A stretch of 59,449 bases of DNA from a virus, in IMG/VR virus record IMGVR_UViG_3300020202_000084, positions 1 through 59,449 of that record, one strand, 5' to 3'. Made by a program: the position numbers and the translations under genes. Each line of letters opens with the position of its first letter. Positions within the stretch are counted from its first letter, which is position 1. This document shows, piece by piece, positions 31,601 to 40,359 of this stretch. Below the pieces are notes generated by a model. That model did no database searches and had not been told where the DNA came from. It saw only the letters and a program-made list of their open reading frames with translations.

Positions 31601-32127
31601 GGAACAAGAGTTCCGCCAAAGGTAATACCCGTCTCAGGATCATAGGTTCCGCCAATTTGTTTATAACCAGGCTTAGTCTCATCAATAAGACCCATCTCTA
31701 CTCCAGCCTGCCCTAGACCGCTAGCAACGCTGCGAGCGGCCGCAGGGAAGAGACGAAAGAAACTATCCACACCAGCAGCGAGAGGACGAATAAGTCCCTC
31801 ATTAAAGGCACGCTGAGGCTCATAAAGATTAGGTCCGCTCTGCGAGAACAAGCCAACGTCCTTCAGAGCTTTCACACTCTCATCTGACAAACCCAGAGGC
31901 TCTGTGCCCCAGCCTTCAGCAGCCCCTTGACCGAAAGCATCTAGAATGCGTCCGACAGAAGTAGAGGACAGGAGTTGCTCTTGCGGAGTCATAGGCACAG
32001 CACCGCCCTTACCGCCAACCCATTTGACTGGCAGCTTAGCTGGAGCTTCCTCTTCGACAGGAATAGCTTGACTACGCCAGTTAGCAGTAGTCTCAGGGAT
32101 TGCTGTTTGACGCCAGTTATCAGTCAT
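28615..32127 (-). CDS. large internal virion protein (T7 gp16-like)
   Basis: At 1170 residues this is the largest core protein. It has a disordered start, long helical regions in the middle and hydrophobic stretches in the second half (for example near GTAITMGAYMAAA), as expected of the ejected core protein that forms a channel for DNA. I see no lysozyme motif at the N-terminus, unlike T7 gp16. It overlaps the gp15-like gene by one base. Confidence 0.75.
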   Translation of the reverse strand: MTDNWRQTAIPETTANWRSQAIPVEEEAPAKLPVKWVGGKGGAVPMTPQEQLLSSTSVGRILDAFGQGAAEGWGTEPLGLSDESVKALKDVGLFSQSGPNLYEPQRAFNEGLIRPLAAGVDSFFRLFPAAARSVASGLGQAGVEMGLIDETKPGYKQIGGTYDPETGITFGGTLVPTEYKSHDKERFVASVEEFINIGGIVAMGEPAFMGTGINTAKAQKSTQAIREVVEPQAKTPDPIAVPEAPGTNVIDLNTKLDALADERYALETSGASVSDPLVKALHSATSSSGVLGGGMTLVETKAAVVWARANGRDDIADAILARAEKQAARSKLDKPGVAEDHPRYKEIEENLKKNSDETQQQLEELREVAGERKIIFSDKAPAQPIPPKPIGISPEFVKADGVTVDTAKIQELKDVYSAIEELSQANPGVAPLATRGKVTWAETEAAALDAGVPPEMLFKRAIGEAWNSTQLEGARNLLKQGAKELIEASRKARATGSDADTMAAVEAWHKAALYNEAVTGAKTEAGRALNILKKHKQEMEELDQLTKALDTLGGKANVDEIMEALRKMDNAEPGQINKLVHDLSKPGAVDMALEYVYNAMLSGPTTHMANIIGNTVAQLWRVAETGVAGAIGAGRAAMGSKTALAGDRVYMGESGAKLYGMIQGLPEGLKAAVNTLRTGDPSTVSKLETKRLRKVTLPDGKTIEVPVENRKSIPDIKVEGKTIPFGSAVRLPGTALMMEDEIFQAMAYRANLQALAYRSASKKGLKGQDFADHVAKLVNNPTKQMMEAARAEADYVTFTKELGKTGKQLQRLGERHPILKAWIAPFIRTPINLIKFPLERTILAPMHKEIYDKLRGKHGAAVRDETYAKIVLGTAITMGAYMAAASGRMTGSGPDDPTERAAWMLGGGNQPYSIKVGDYWVPYGRVEPIATLLGISADFAYMQDKLTADESAEIATLIAYSASQNISNKTFLKGLTDATDAFINNPERFMQNYLENLSTRPVPAALGQYTRAEDPYLRDARTILEAYKTRLPGKSTEVYPYRDIFGNAITRDSKLLPNLIRSDPVAKELYALNAWPAKVDKKIRGVELTRKQEDDYRRVAGRLVYMQLKTLFSAPGWSQLPEGVRAEVAKSRIDQARETARTYIMWQYANTPDDIMRQAMKLKRKQLLGE

Positions 32128-33743
32128 TAGGGTTTAGTATATACCTTACCGTTTTCGTCTTTGAACTTAGCCCCCTTAGGGAGCTTGGCGAAATCTTCAT
32201 CAGTGACAATCACCGGCAACTCATCGCTCTGTGGGACAGCCCTAGCTCCGGGGCCACCAGGTGTAGCCTCATCAGCCTCCATAAATTCGCCCCCGACACT
32301 GTCATCCATAACATCCTTGATGACCTGATCGGGAGAACGCTTAAGCTGATTAATTATCTTGCCTACATAATTGGGATTATCCGGGTCTGTCATCTCGTAT
32401 GCTGACAGGCCCTTCTTTTTACCCTCATCAAAAGCTTTCAGGATATTATTATAAGCCCGAGTAAGAAGCTCTTGGCCCTTAGGGTCCTTCCATCCCAGCA
32501 TTTCATTCTCTGCTAGAAGCGTTCCCTTAGCGGCATCTAGGACACGCTGAAGCATGTCATTATCGGCCTTACCCTCAGGAGTTCCGTTCTTGATAACTTC
32601 TTGGCGCAACTGTTCCCAGTCACTAAACTTCATTTCCCGCTGAAGCGGAATTAGTTCATGCCAATCCGTAATCTTATCTGGATGACCTTCTGGATAGTGG
32701 ATGCGAGCAAAGGCATTATTCCAAGTAACGTGATTGGTAGTAGGCTCTTTATTAGCCCTAGCTTCCAAAGCATTCGCTAGAGCAAGCTTACTTTGGCCAT
32801 CTAAGCGACTATCCATAGCAATGGCCTTAGGATCGGCAGAGCCAGTTAGAATAGCCGTAGCGTGTTCCGTAAAAGCTGCTTTATCTAAATCCGCTAGGGC
32901 TTGTCTGCGCTCAGCTTCAGCCAAACGCTTCTCTACTTCCTCGGCCTTCTTTGCCTGCTTAATGTCCTGCTCAATCTCAATACGCAGGTCACCGTCAATC
33001 ATATCCTTGGTCTTGGCATATATCGCCTCTCCAGAGGCAGCATCGGTCAAGAGCGCATGATTGATGCGGGCACGAGCAGCCTTACTAATGGCCTTCTGGG
33101 TTTCCGTATTAATCGTCTCTTGCGACCAACCCTGCTCATCGCCTAGAGAGGCTACCTCATAGGCAATCCTATCTACTGCACCTTCCCACTTATTATCATC
33201 GCTGAAGTAGGTAGCAGCCTGCTGTTGGGCTTCTTCAATAGACGCCTGAGCGCTGAGGATATTTGCTTCTCTACGCTGAGCAATGGTGTAGCGATCCACT
33301 TGCTCCAGTTCACCTTGCAGGCTGGCATTAGAAGAAAGATCAAACGCTTCCTTAACTCGGCTGTTACCAGCCTTACCGAGTAATTGAGAGCGCGCCTTGT
33401 TAAGAGCCTCTTCTACACCCTTACGGTTATTAAGAGTATCCTCTCCCGAAGTGGAATAGAACCCTGGCTTATTGGGAGTGCCATCACCGAAGAGAATTTC
33501 CCTACGCTTTTTGGACCACTCTACTTCAAGGTTCTTTACGGCACGCTCTTCATCTTTTAGCTGCTCTTCATAGAGCGCATTGGAGGCTGCCTGTAGCCCT
33601 CTAGCAATGTCGTCATAACCATCCCCAACCGCTGCTGCACCGCGCCTGGTGAGGCTGATACCGGCAGAAGGATCGAAGGACGCCATACGTCGGGTAGGAC
33701 GGGGAACAGCACGCTCCCCGAGAGTAGACGGCATACGTGCCAT
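32127..33743 (-). CDS. internal virion protein (T7 gp15-like)
   Basis: The 538-residue product is almost wholly helical with long charged repeats rich in Ala, Glu and Lys. It begins with an Arg/Pro-rich tail, and the end is a short acidic-Lys segment. Size, order and helical content match the T7 core protein gp15. Confidence 0.72.
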   Translation of the reverse strand: MARMPSTLGERAVPRPTRRMASFDPSAGISLTRRGAAAVGDGYDDIARGLQAASNALYEEQLKDEERAVKNLEVEWSKKRREILFGDGTPNKPGFYSTSGEDTLNNRKGVEEALNKARSQLLGKAGNSRVKEAFDLSSNASLQGELEQVDRYTIAQRREANILSAQASIEEAQQQAATYFSDDNKWEGAVDRIAYEVASLGDEQGWSQETINTETQKAISKAARARINHALLTDAASGEAIYAKTKDMIDGDLRIEIEQDIKQAKKAEEVEKRLAEAERRQALADLDKAAFTEHATAILTGSADPKAIAMDSRLDGQSKLALANALEARANKEPTTNHVTWNNAFARIHYPEGHPDKITDWHELIPLQREMKFSDWEQLRQEVIKNGTPEGKADNDMLQRVLDAAKGTLLAENEMLGWKDPKGQELLTRAYNNILKAFDEGKKKGLSAYEMTDPDNPNYVGKIINQLKRSPDQVIKDVMDDSVGGEFMEADEATPGGPGARAVPQSDELPVIVTDEDFAKLPKGAKFKDENGKVYTKP

Positions 33744-33747
33744 TTAG

Positions 33748-34356
33748 TTATCCGTAAGCAACTTGACTTGAATATTTACCGAACTTACCGCTACCAGTGT
33801 AACTGCGGTTGGTAAGTGTATTACTAGATAGCTCTGTAGTAGCCTCTTCTGGCCAATACTTCTCATAGAAGCTGGCAGACCCTTGCAGGGCATTGCCAAC
33901 CGCAGAAAGGTAGGAAGCACGCCTGATATTCTTAGCGGCGTATCGCCCGGCAGCATTCGCATATTGCCCTTCAGCCTGACTTGCGGCTGCTTGGGCCTCC
34001 ATGCCTCGGGCTGCTTCCTCTCCTTCATAGATCGCAGCAGCAGCGTTCCAATCTCCCTCTGCGCGCAATCTACTCAGGATGTTCTGGACAGAACCACCAG
34101 TGCCGCCGCCAGAAGCAGCAGCAATCGCCTTGGCACGCGACATAGCCAGCCGTGCCTTACGCTGTTCCTCGATAGCCTGAAGCTGCGAAGTGGCCCGGTT
34201 CTGACCGGCCTGCTGCCTCAGCTGCGCAGCTTGGAAATTAGCTACAGTTTGCTGCGCCTTGCCCTCATACCTAGCCTGCGCAGCCTGAGCTTCGCCACCT
34301 ACTAGGGTGCCTACTGTGCTCACTGCTGTCGCTGCAATAGCTAGTGACTGTGCCAT
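33748..34356 (-). CDS. internal virion protein (T7 gp14-like)
   Basis: The 202 residues start with a hydrophobic Ala/Val-rich segment followed by long Gln/Ala-rich helices (QARYEGKAQQTVANFQAAQL) and a Gly-rich hinge near residue 85. This is the usual pattern of phage internal protein B. It stands between the acetyltransferase-like gene and the gp15-like gene. Confidence 0.75.
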   Translation of the reverse strand: MAQSLAIAATAVSTVGTLVGGEAQAAQARYEGKAQQTVANFQAAQLRQQAGQNRATSQLQAIEEQRKARLAMSRAKAIAAASGGGTGGSVQNILSRLRAEGDWNAAAAIYEGEEAARGMEAQAAASQAEGQYANAAGRYAAKNIRRASYLSAVGNALQGSASFYEKYWPEEATTELSSNTLTNRSYTGSGKFGKYSSQVAYG

Positions 34357-34700
34357 TTATAAACTCTACCTTGAGAATTAGTCATTACGTATTCAAATCC
34401 GCACCGCTCTAGGAACTCAGAAGAGGTAGGGATGCTGGGCTCTGCCACTGCTAGGACGGGCTTGTTTATCTCTTTTAGCAGTCTCAAAACCTTTATCGCA
34501 CCCCTACCTAGTCCTGCTTTCAGGTGGGCATATTCAGGAAGTATCTTCGAGAAGGCTACCACCTGATCGGGATAGTAATATACGCCAGCTACAGCCACGG
34601 CTGCCCCGTCACAGATAGCAGCATATGCCCTCATAGTTCTGAGGGGTCCATGACCATATACTGTGCGAATATCTGCTTCTGTAGCTGGACGTATTTCCAT
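34341..34700 (-). CDS. GNAT-like acetyltransferase fold, virion cluster
   Basis: The 119-residue product begins MEIRPATEADI, has a short beta core (AVAGVYYYPDQVVAF) and ends ERCGFEY, a degenerate GNAT N-acetyltransferase pattern without a clear acetyl-CoA loop. Such small proteins occur between the tail-tube and core genes of many podoviruses. It may be structural rather than enzymatic. Confidence 0.6.
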   Translation of the reverse strand: MEIRPATEADIRTVYGHGPLRTMRAYAAICDGAAVAVAGVYYYPDQVVAFSKILPEYAHLKAGLGRGAIKVLRLLKEINKPVLAVAEPSIPTSSEFLERCGFEYVMTNSQGRVYKWHSH

Positions 34701-37700
34701 TATCCCGTAGTCTCTAGTCCAAATGTCAGGCCCAAGATAGTAGCCGGTTTAGGAGCCGTAGCCTCTAAACAGATGCGACTATCTGTAGACCATTTGGTGT
34801 TATATGAAGTAGGTTCGTAATCAAGGGTGGCATGAATGGTGTCAGTGGCCACCGGCTTATTATCGATTATTGTAGGCAGGGCTCGGAGGAAACTATAACT
34901 ATCTCCAATCCGAAGTCCCTGATGGTGGGTATTGTAGAGAATTAAGCCAATGTTCTCGACACGCTTACGGCGGTTGAGAGCCGTGCCATTAGCAGCCGCA
35001 TAAGCCAGCTTAGTAGACTTATATCGGGCCGTATAAGGCAAGCCTACGATAGCATTAGACACAGATGAACTGAGTGTGATGCTTCCGCTAGCCACTGTGA
35101 AGGTGCCCTTGTAGACGCCATCGGCCCAGCAGACAACCGTTTCTCCTTCCAAGTGATCCAAGCCTGTGAGTGTGGCTGTGGAAACGGAAGTATATTCGAC
35201 AAAGCTGTCTGCTTGTTTGTTTTTGGTCCCACCTTGGCAATCCTCTTCAATGGCCCAGCGTTCCAAGTAGCGCATATCGACGCCGCCGATGTTACGCTTC
35301 ACTGTGTAGTAGACAGCATCTTCCGGTGTATCGGGAAGGACACAGACATCTTCAATGTCTCCGTCAGTCTCGATATTCACCCAGCAGATCGTATCTTCTT
35401 CTTTCTCAAAGACCAGCATTGCCACAGTGCCATCACCTAGAACGCAATGGATGCGTGTATCGGGACGACGCTGCACAGCGATACGCTCAATACCGCTCTC
35501 GGCAATCTCAGGCACCAACCTAGTCAACTCGCTGGCGCTATAGTCGTAAGTATCGAAGTTATAGATCAGCTGGAATAGACGCGTGCCAGTTCTGTCCACG
35601 AACGCACCACCGCTATCTACAATGACAGCCCCAACTGCAGCGCTGCCCTGTGTAGAGGCAGGCTTCATGTTGAAGTTATCTGGCGTAAGTGGTTCATCGA
35701 AAGATGTAGATCGGCAGCTTCTCTCGCTACCCTGAGCACCCACAATCAATCGCTGAAGCGGCAGGAGCCAATTGATATCATCAACCGGACCCTCACCAAT
35801 GGTGCGGGAGATAGGGCCACTATCACCCTCTACAGTGTCATCAAAGCTCTCGTATTCATCCGAGACTGACAACACCACTCGGTCATTACCTGCCCATGCT
35901 AGGCGGCTTTCATAGATAGCCACCGCAGAAGGATAACCTCTGTAGTCACTCCACATGCCTTCATTCCAGGTTTCAAATGCACTTGTGCCACCCATAGGGG
36001 ATAACACAATAGCATCGACCGAAGTGGTGCTATTAAACCCGGTAACGCGAGCAATGCCATCAATCGTGCCAGAGGCATATGACAGGCTGACAACAGCAGT
36101 TCCGCTGGTGTAGTTACCAGTCTTAATACCGATACGATAGTAGATTACTTGGTTGTCCAGACCATCATTGTAAGTAGCTGTGCCGTTGGCAGTGAATGTG
36201 GCTACATCCACCCAAGTGCCTGGCTCAGAGATGGAACGCTGAAGCGTAACTGTGGCAGTCCAAGTGCCGCTCCGGACAATCGTAATATCACGAGTGGTTC
36301 CGGTGCCAGTAACCTTAATAGCGCTACTAAATTGATTAGCGCCATTGAAGCTATCTTGCGTAGCTTGTCCGACTGAGGCGATGCGAAACAATGTTCCTAT
36401 CATCTCCTCTTTGAACAACTCTCGGCTTGCTGTGAGAGTAATGTCCCCTGTTAGCGCCGAAGCAGTTAGGGTAATCTGTGAGGTATTGACATCGCGCCAA
36501 GGGCCGTCTGCTGGAAGATAGTCAGCAATGCCCCAAGAATGTTCTCCATAACGCAATACCTTCATCTGCTTGACGCCATTACAGGCCAAGAACAAGACAT
36601 CACCGGACTGCCAATACCGGATGTTCTCCAAGTCGCTTGTGGTGTATGGTGTTGGCAAAACCATATCCCCAGAACCTTCGACTTGGATAGATGTTACTAT
36701 ACTAGAGTATTTCGTATTGGCCTTTATATCAATGAAAAACAGATTGCTATTAGGCGTAAAGGAGAAGGTATAAGTCCCCTTCTCCAAATTCTTTTGCCCC
36801 ACCAAATCATCACTATTAAACTCGGTGCCGACTGCAAAAGTGACTATCCCTTGATCTACGACCACTCGAAGAGAATGCTCTACCGTCTTATCCGTATTAA
36901 GAACGGAAATAGCCTCCACTCGCCGGGCCTCATTATATCCGGTGCCCACTAGGAACATACCGGTGCCGCCGTCCGCAGTATCAAGGACTTCTATCTTGGT
37001 CAGACCAGCCAAATCCCGGCTCATATCTGTATAACCGGTAGCATTGACAGTTCCACTGTCATCAGCCGCATTCTTGTAATACGCCTGCATCGCACTAGAT
37101 GCAGCGGTCTTTACCGAGAAGCCTTCACCAGTGTTGCTTACAGTATGAAAAGAGACAATGATATCGCTCCCATCGAAGTCAAAGACAATCTCATCCGATG
37201 CAAGCGTGTTGCCTCCATTTGTAATTGTGAACCCAGAGGAGCCGCCATTGAATGTGACTTGGGTAGGAGCAGAGGCAAAGTCATAAGCATCACCAGATGA
37301 TGCTGCCTTTCCGATGTAGCACTTATCGATGATAAAGTTTTGAGAACCACTTGTGGCGGACTTAAAAGTTAGTTTTACCTTGTCGCCCGTTCGCGTGAAT
37401 AACGAACTATCTATTACATTGCGAACGTTCATACCGCTAGCGCCCGCAGCCACCGGAGAAGCGCCCGTAATCGTCTGGGTAAATGCAGTCTCGAAACTTG
37501 CCGGGGCAACGCCGCCATAAGTGCTGCTCGCCCCGCTCCCATCCATGTCGAGCCACTGATAGGCTTGATAGAACGTATGGAATGGACTGGTCGGCCCTGT
37601 CGTGAACAGCAGGTTGTTGTTTGGAGAGAATGCTACTCCCTGACAGTCGTCATCAGGAAGTGTTGCTGGATTGGACTGTTTCGTCCAAGTGCCAGAGACA

Positions 37701-38893
37701 TTTCGATAGATGGATATGAATGGCGAGACATCGTGCCCCACGGCCAAGAACTGGTTATCGGAACTGAAAGCACAATCGAACGCACCGCCAGTAGGCAGTG
37801 TGGCCGGATCGGTTACCTTGGTGAACGTTGTCCCGGAGATAGAATAAATGGTAATGAAGCGAGACGTGCCGTGAGCAACGGCCATATAGTTGCCGTCCCT
37901 GCTGAACGTCACACCGTTGCCGTTGGCGTTCGGTAGCGTGCCAGGGTCACTTAGTTTTGTGAACGTAGTGCCGTTGACTTCATAGATGGTAACAAACGGT
38001 GTCGTCGTATGCGCCACGGCCAGAAACCTGCTGTCATACGACCAGCCCACACCATTTCCAGTGCCCGCAGGAAGGGTCGCTGGATTGGAGAGAAGCGTGA
38101 AGCTCGTTGATGCTCCGCTACCGCTAATCTGATAGATGCTGACAAATGGACTAACGGCATGTGCCAGGGCAAGGAACTGCCCATCCGGTGAAAATTCCAC
38201 GCCATTGACGGCATCGCCTGGATTGAGCGCTGGGGTGGTCAGAATGCTGAAGGTGGCGCTCGCCCCTGTGCCACTAATCGACCATGCATCCCAACCAGAA
38301 GCGCTATCATTACCAACGACAAGAACATCCCCGGCGGGGGAGAAGGCCACCGAAAGACCATTGGCCGTGGTACTGCCGCCCGTTGGATTTGTAAGTGCGG
38401 TAAGAGTGGTTCCGGAAACCGAGTAGCACGTAACCGTGCGGCTGCTGCCGTTGTTGTGGGCAACCGCCAGAATAGTCCCGTCTGGACTGAAAGCCACTTC
38501 GTTGCCGATCGCTGGAAATGCAGCAAGATCGGTCTGCTTGTTGAAATTAGTTACGTCGGCGGAGAAGTCACCGCCACGAACAGTCGTGCTAACGCTGTTA
38601 CGGGATACAATGTCGTCATCAACATAAACCCTCAAGCTCTCATTAGAGAACTCCAACAGCGCCGTATCGTCAGTGGACTTGATGAACTCGACATGATAAG
38701 CACGATTGTCGCCAAGGGTAGAGCCAAGATACTTCCACCCAGGACGCAGCATCATAGAACCAAGAACGCGTGGAACAAAATTCGTCTGCTCTTCAGCGGA
38801 CAATTCCACGCGTTCAATGTCAGTTCTGGAAAGTGCAAGGGGACTGACACGACCGCGATTGAACGCAAGTCGTGCTACATTCTGCTGAGCCAT
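34700..38893 (-). CDS. tail tubular protein B-like (gp12) with beta-propeller insertion
   Basis: The 1397-residue protein starts with the usual nozzle-protein region (FNRGRVSPLALSRTDIE ... LRPGWKYLG) and ends with beta-rich domains. Roughly residues 105-440 contain about seven repeats of some 47 residues with FSPDG-like turns and FVSIYQISG-like strands, a WD40/beta-propeller pattern. T7 gp12 is about 800 residues, so the insertion and extra beta domains explain the excess. The propeller could bind host-surface glycans or another tail protein. Confidence 0.75.
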   Translation of the reverse strand: MAQQNVARLAFNRGRVSPLALSRTDIERVELSAEEQTNFVPRVLGSMMLRPGWKYLGSTLGDNRAYHVEFIKSTDDTALLEFSNESLRVYVDDDIVSRNSVSTTVRGGDFSADVTNFNKQTDLAAFPAIGNEVAFSPDGTILAVAHNNGSSRTVTCYSVSGTTLTALTNPTGGSTTANGLSVAFSPAGDVLVVGNDSASGWDAWSISGTGASATFSILTTPALNPGDAVNGVEFSPDGQFLALAHAVSPFVSIYQISGSGASTSFTLLSNPATLPAGTGNGVGWSYDSRFLAVAHTTTPFVTIYEVNGTTFTKLSDPGTLPNANGNGVTFSRDGNYMAVAHGTSRFITIYSISGTTFTKVTDPATLPTGGAFDCAFSSDNQFLAVGHDVSPFISIYRNVSGTWTKQSNPATLPDDDCQGVAFSPNNNLLFTTGPTSPFHTFYQAYQWLDMDGSGASSTYGGVAPASFETAFTQTITGASPVAAGASGMNVRNVIDSSLFTRTGDKVKLTFKSATSGSQNFIIDKCYIGKAASSGDAYDFASAPTQVTFNGGSSGFTITNGGNTLASDEIVFDFDGSDIIVSFHTVSNTGEGFSVKTAASSAMQAYYKNAADDSGTVNATGYTDMSRDLAGLTKIEVLDTADGGTGMFLVGTGYNEARRVEAISVLNTDKTVEHSLRVVVDQGIVTFAVGTEFNSDDLVGQKNLEKGTYTFSFTPNSNLFFIDIKANTKYSSIVTSIQVEGSGDMVLPTPYTTSDLENIRYWQSGDVLFLACNGVKQMKVLRYGEHSWGIADYLPADGPWRDVNTSQITLTASALTGDITLTASRELFKEEMIGTLFRIASVGQATQDSFNGANQFSSAIKVTGTGTTRDITIVRSGTWTATVTLQRSISEPGTWVDVATFTANGTATYNDGLDNQVIYYRIGIKTGNYTSGTAVVSLSYASGTIDGIARVTGFNSTTSVDAIVLSPMGGTSAFETWNEGMWSDYRGYPSAVAIYESRLAWAGNDRVVLSVSDEYESFDDTVEGDSGPISRTIGEGPVDDINWLLPLQRLIVGAQGSERSCRSTSFDEPLTPDNFNMKPASTQGSAAVGAVIVDSGGAFVDRTGTRLFQLIYNFDTYDYSASELTRLVPEIAESGIERIAVQRRPDTRIHCVLGDGTVAMLVFEKEEDTICWVNIETDGDIEDVCVLPDTPEDAVYYTVKRNIGGVDMRYLERWAIEEDCQGGTKNKQADSFVEYTSVSTATLTGLDHLEGETVVCWADGVYKGTFTVASGSITLSSSVSNAIVGLPYTARYKSTKLAYAAANGTALNRRKRVENIGLILYNTHHQGLRIGDSYSFLRALPTIIDNKPVATDTIHATLDYEPTSYNTKWSTDSRICLEATAPKPATILGLTFGLETTG

Positions 38894-39531
38894 TACAATC
38901 CGCTATAATCTCGATTAGAACGCATTCCACGCCAGCCTCGACGGGAACGGTTCCAAGAAGTCTCAGGAGGGAACTTGGTGGGATCGCGCAGGGCGCATTC
39001 CGACCTAGCAATAGTTTTAAGTTTCCTTAAATCTTCCTCTAGCCGCTCTTTCTTGGTGTCACTCCCGCTGATACGAGGGAGTGCCCAGAAGCCCAGCTGT
39101 GCCTCTACAAACGTGACAAAGCTGCCTGGCCAGAGAGAGTAGTCTGCTCCGTAGCTGGCTCCATTGGAGACGTAGCGAATATAGAGCGTAGACTGATAAG
39201 AGTAGATGTAGTCGCCCTCGCTCTGGTATCCCAGATCGGGCTCTGTGAAACTAGGATCAGTGCTAACCTGTGCTATCTTGATAACGTCGCTAGGAAGCGT
39301 AAAGCGCTGCCAGCCAGCACCGAGAGGGTCCGTGTATCCGCTATCTGCATCAATCACAATCGTGCGGAAGGCAAACTTCCACAGACCCATCTCAAGCACT
39401 TTATCGATAAAGCTGTCATCCCAGATTTCATCCAAGACATAACGCTGCTCTACATCATCCGTCAGAGTGGAGATGCTTCTTTCTTCAGCAAATCGTAGGG
39501 CACCTTTATAGAGAGACAGCTTGGTGGTCAT
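38893..39531 (-). CDS. tail tubular protein A-like (gp11)
   Basis: The 212 residues begin TTKLSLYKGALRFAEER and end with a helical tail, the familiar pattern of T7 gp11-like adaptor proteins that join portal and nozzle. It overlaps the gp12-like gene by one base. Confidence 0.82.
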   Translation of the reverse strand: MTTKLSLYKGALRFAEERSISTLTDDVEQRYVLDEIWDDSFIDKVLEMGLWKFAFRTIVIDADSGYTDPLGAGWQRFTLPSDVIKIAQVSTDPSFTEPDLGYQSEGDYIYSYQSTLYIRYVSNGASYGADYSLWPGSFVTFVEAQLGFWALPRISGSDTKKERLEEDLRKLKTIARSECALRDPTKFPPETSWNRSRRGWRGMRSNRDYSGL

Positions 39532-39532
39532 A

Positions 39533-39976
39533 TTACTTCGCTAGTGATTTCCGATATTCAAACAGCCAGTCTTCAGCAGCCTTCTGGGTAGCGTGCCCCG
39601 AGGACATCACTTCGCCATCTGCCGTGCGAATAACACGATGCTTATGGAAGTTGCCGCCGAAAGTAATCTTGTATTCAGGAGTTCCCTGATTAGTCATGCC
39701 ATGCTGAGCAGCATTGGCACCAAATTCTTCAAAGCGAAGCAATCCAACCTTAGCCCAGTTAGAACCTGCCTCAAACACGTAGAGTTCGCAGAAGTAGGAG
39801 TTATCCTCGCAAGTAACCTCAATGCGATCTTTAGCTTTCAGGTTACGGGCTACATGGGACCAATAGGCGGGGTTCATCAAATCCACTAGGGTGTCACCCA
39901 CAGCGCTATCAGCATCCCAAACGGTTCGCTTATGTTCGCTATTGCCAAAACGCTTATTTTCAAGCACTCGTGCCAA
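39533..39976 (-). CDS. 147-aa late protein of unknown function
   Basis: ATG at 39976 has a normal ribosome site. The product is soluble and contains KITFGGNFHKHRVIRTADGEVM and a C-terminal helix. It lies just after the terminator behind the capsid genes. It is a likely minor virion protein, but no family is recognised. Confidence 0.6.
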   Translation of the reverse strand: MARVLENKRFGNSEHKRTVWDADSAVGDTLVDLMNPAYWSHVARNLKAKDRIEVTCEDNSYFCELYVFEAGSNWAKVGLLRFEEFGANAAQHGMTNQGTPEYKITFGGNFHKHRVIRTADGEVMSSGHATQKAAEDWLFEYRKSLAK

Positions 39977-40020
39977 GTTGTCTCTCCTTGAGGGTTGGCA
40001 TTGAGAAATAGAAGAAAGAA

Positions 40021-40045
40021 GGGGAGAGAGGGTTAGTCTCTCCCC
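40021..40045 (-). terminator. terminator after the capsid genes
   Basis: Nine perfect base pairs (GGGGAGAGA at 40021-40029 with TCTCTCCCC at 40037-40045), 7-base loop. Read leftward it is followed by TTCTTTCTTC. It would limit read-through from the strongly expressed capsid genes, like the T7 terminator after gene 10. Confidence 0.75.
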
Positions 40046-40053
40046 TACTTGTA

Positions 40054-40341
40054 CTAGTCGGAGTTGGTCGAGACGCCGATATCGGTGCCGTTAGCAGCAT
40101 CGATAGTCGTGCTGGAAGTATTCAGCACAGTATGGGCCGACCAAATCTTGTTGCCCGTGTCATAAACGAACAACAGGTCACCATCACGCATACCAAGGTT
40201 GTAGCCATCGGTAAAATAACCGGAGGCATCCACAGTGGCCTTGGCATCGGCCGAAGAGTAGACCCACAGATTACGCGGGGCTTCACCCATCAGACCAAGC
40301 TCAAGAACCTTACGCGGAGGATTAGTAGTTGCATATGCCAT
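40054..40341 (-). CDS. 95-aa capsid-associated protein
   Basis: The 95-residue product directly follows the capsid gene. Strand-rich parts such as DLLFVYDTGNKIWSAHTV and a Thr/Ser-rich end suggest a decoration or head-completion protein. The terminator just downstream points to high expression with the capsid. Confidence 0.6.
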   Translation of the reverse strand: MAYATTNPPRKVLELGLMGEAPRNLWVYSSADAKATVDASGYFTDGYNLGMRDGDLLFVYDTGNKIWSAHTVLNTSSTTIDAANGTDIGVSTNSD

Positions 40342-40359
40342 TAGCTATCTTCCTCCCTA

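Noticed and set aside
29869-31716. Several rightward open frames of 60-150 codons across the large internal protein gene
   Set aside because: They lie opposite a clearly coding 1170-codon frame, have no ribosome sites and no recognisable domains.
28615-32127. N-terminal lytic transglycosylase domain in the gp16-like protein
   Set aside because: No catalytic Glu motif of this family is visible in the first 200 residues.
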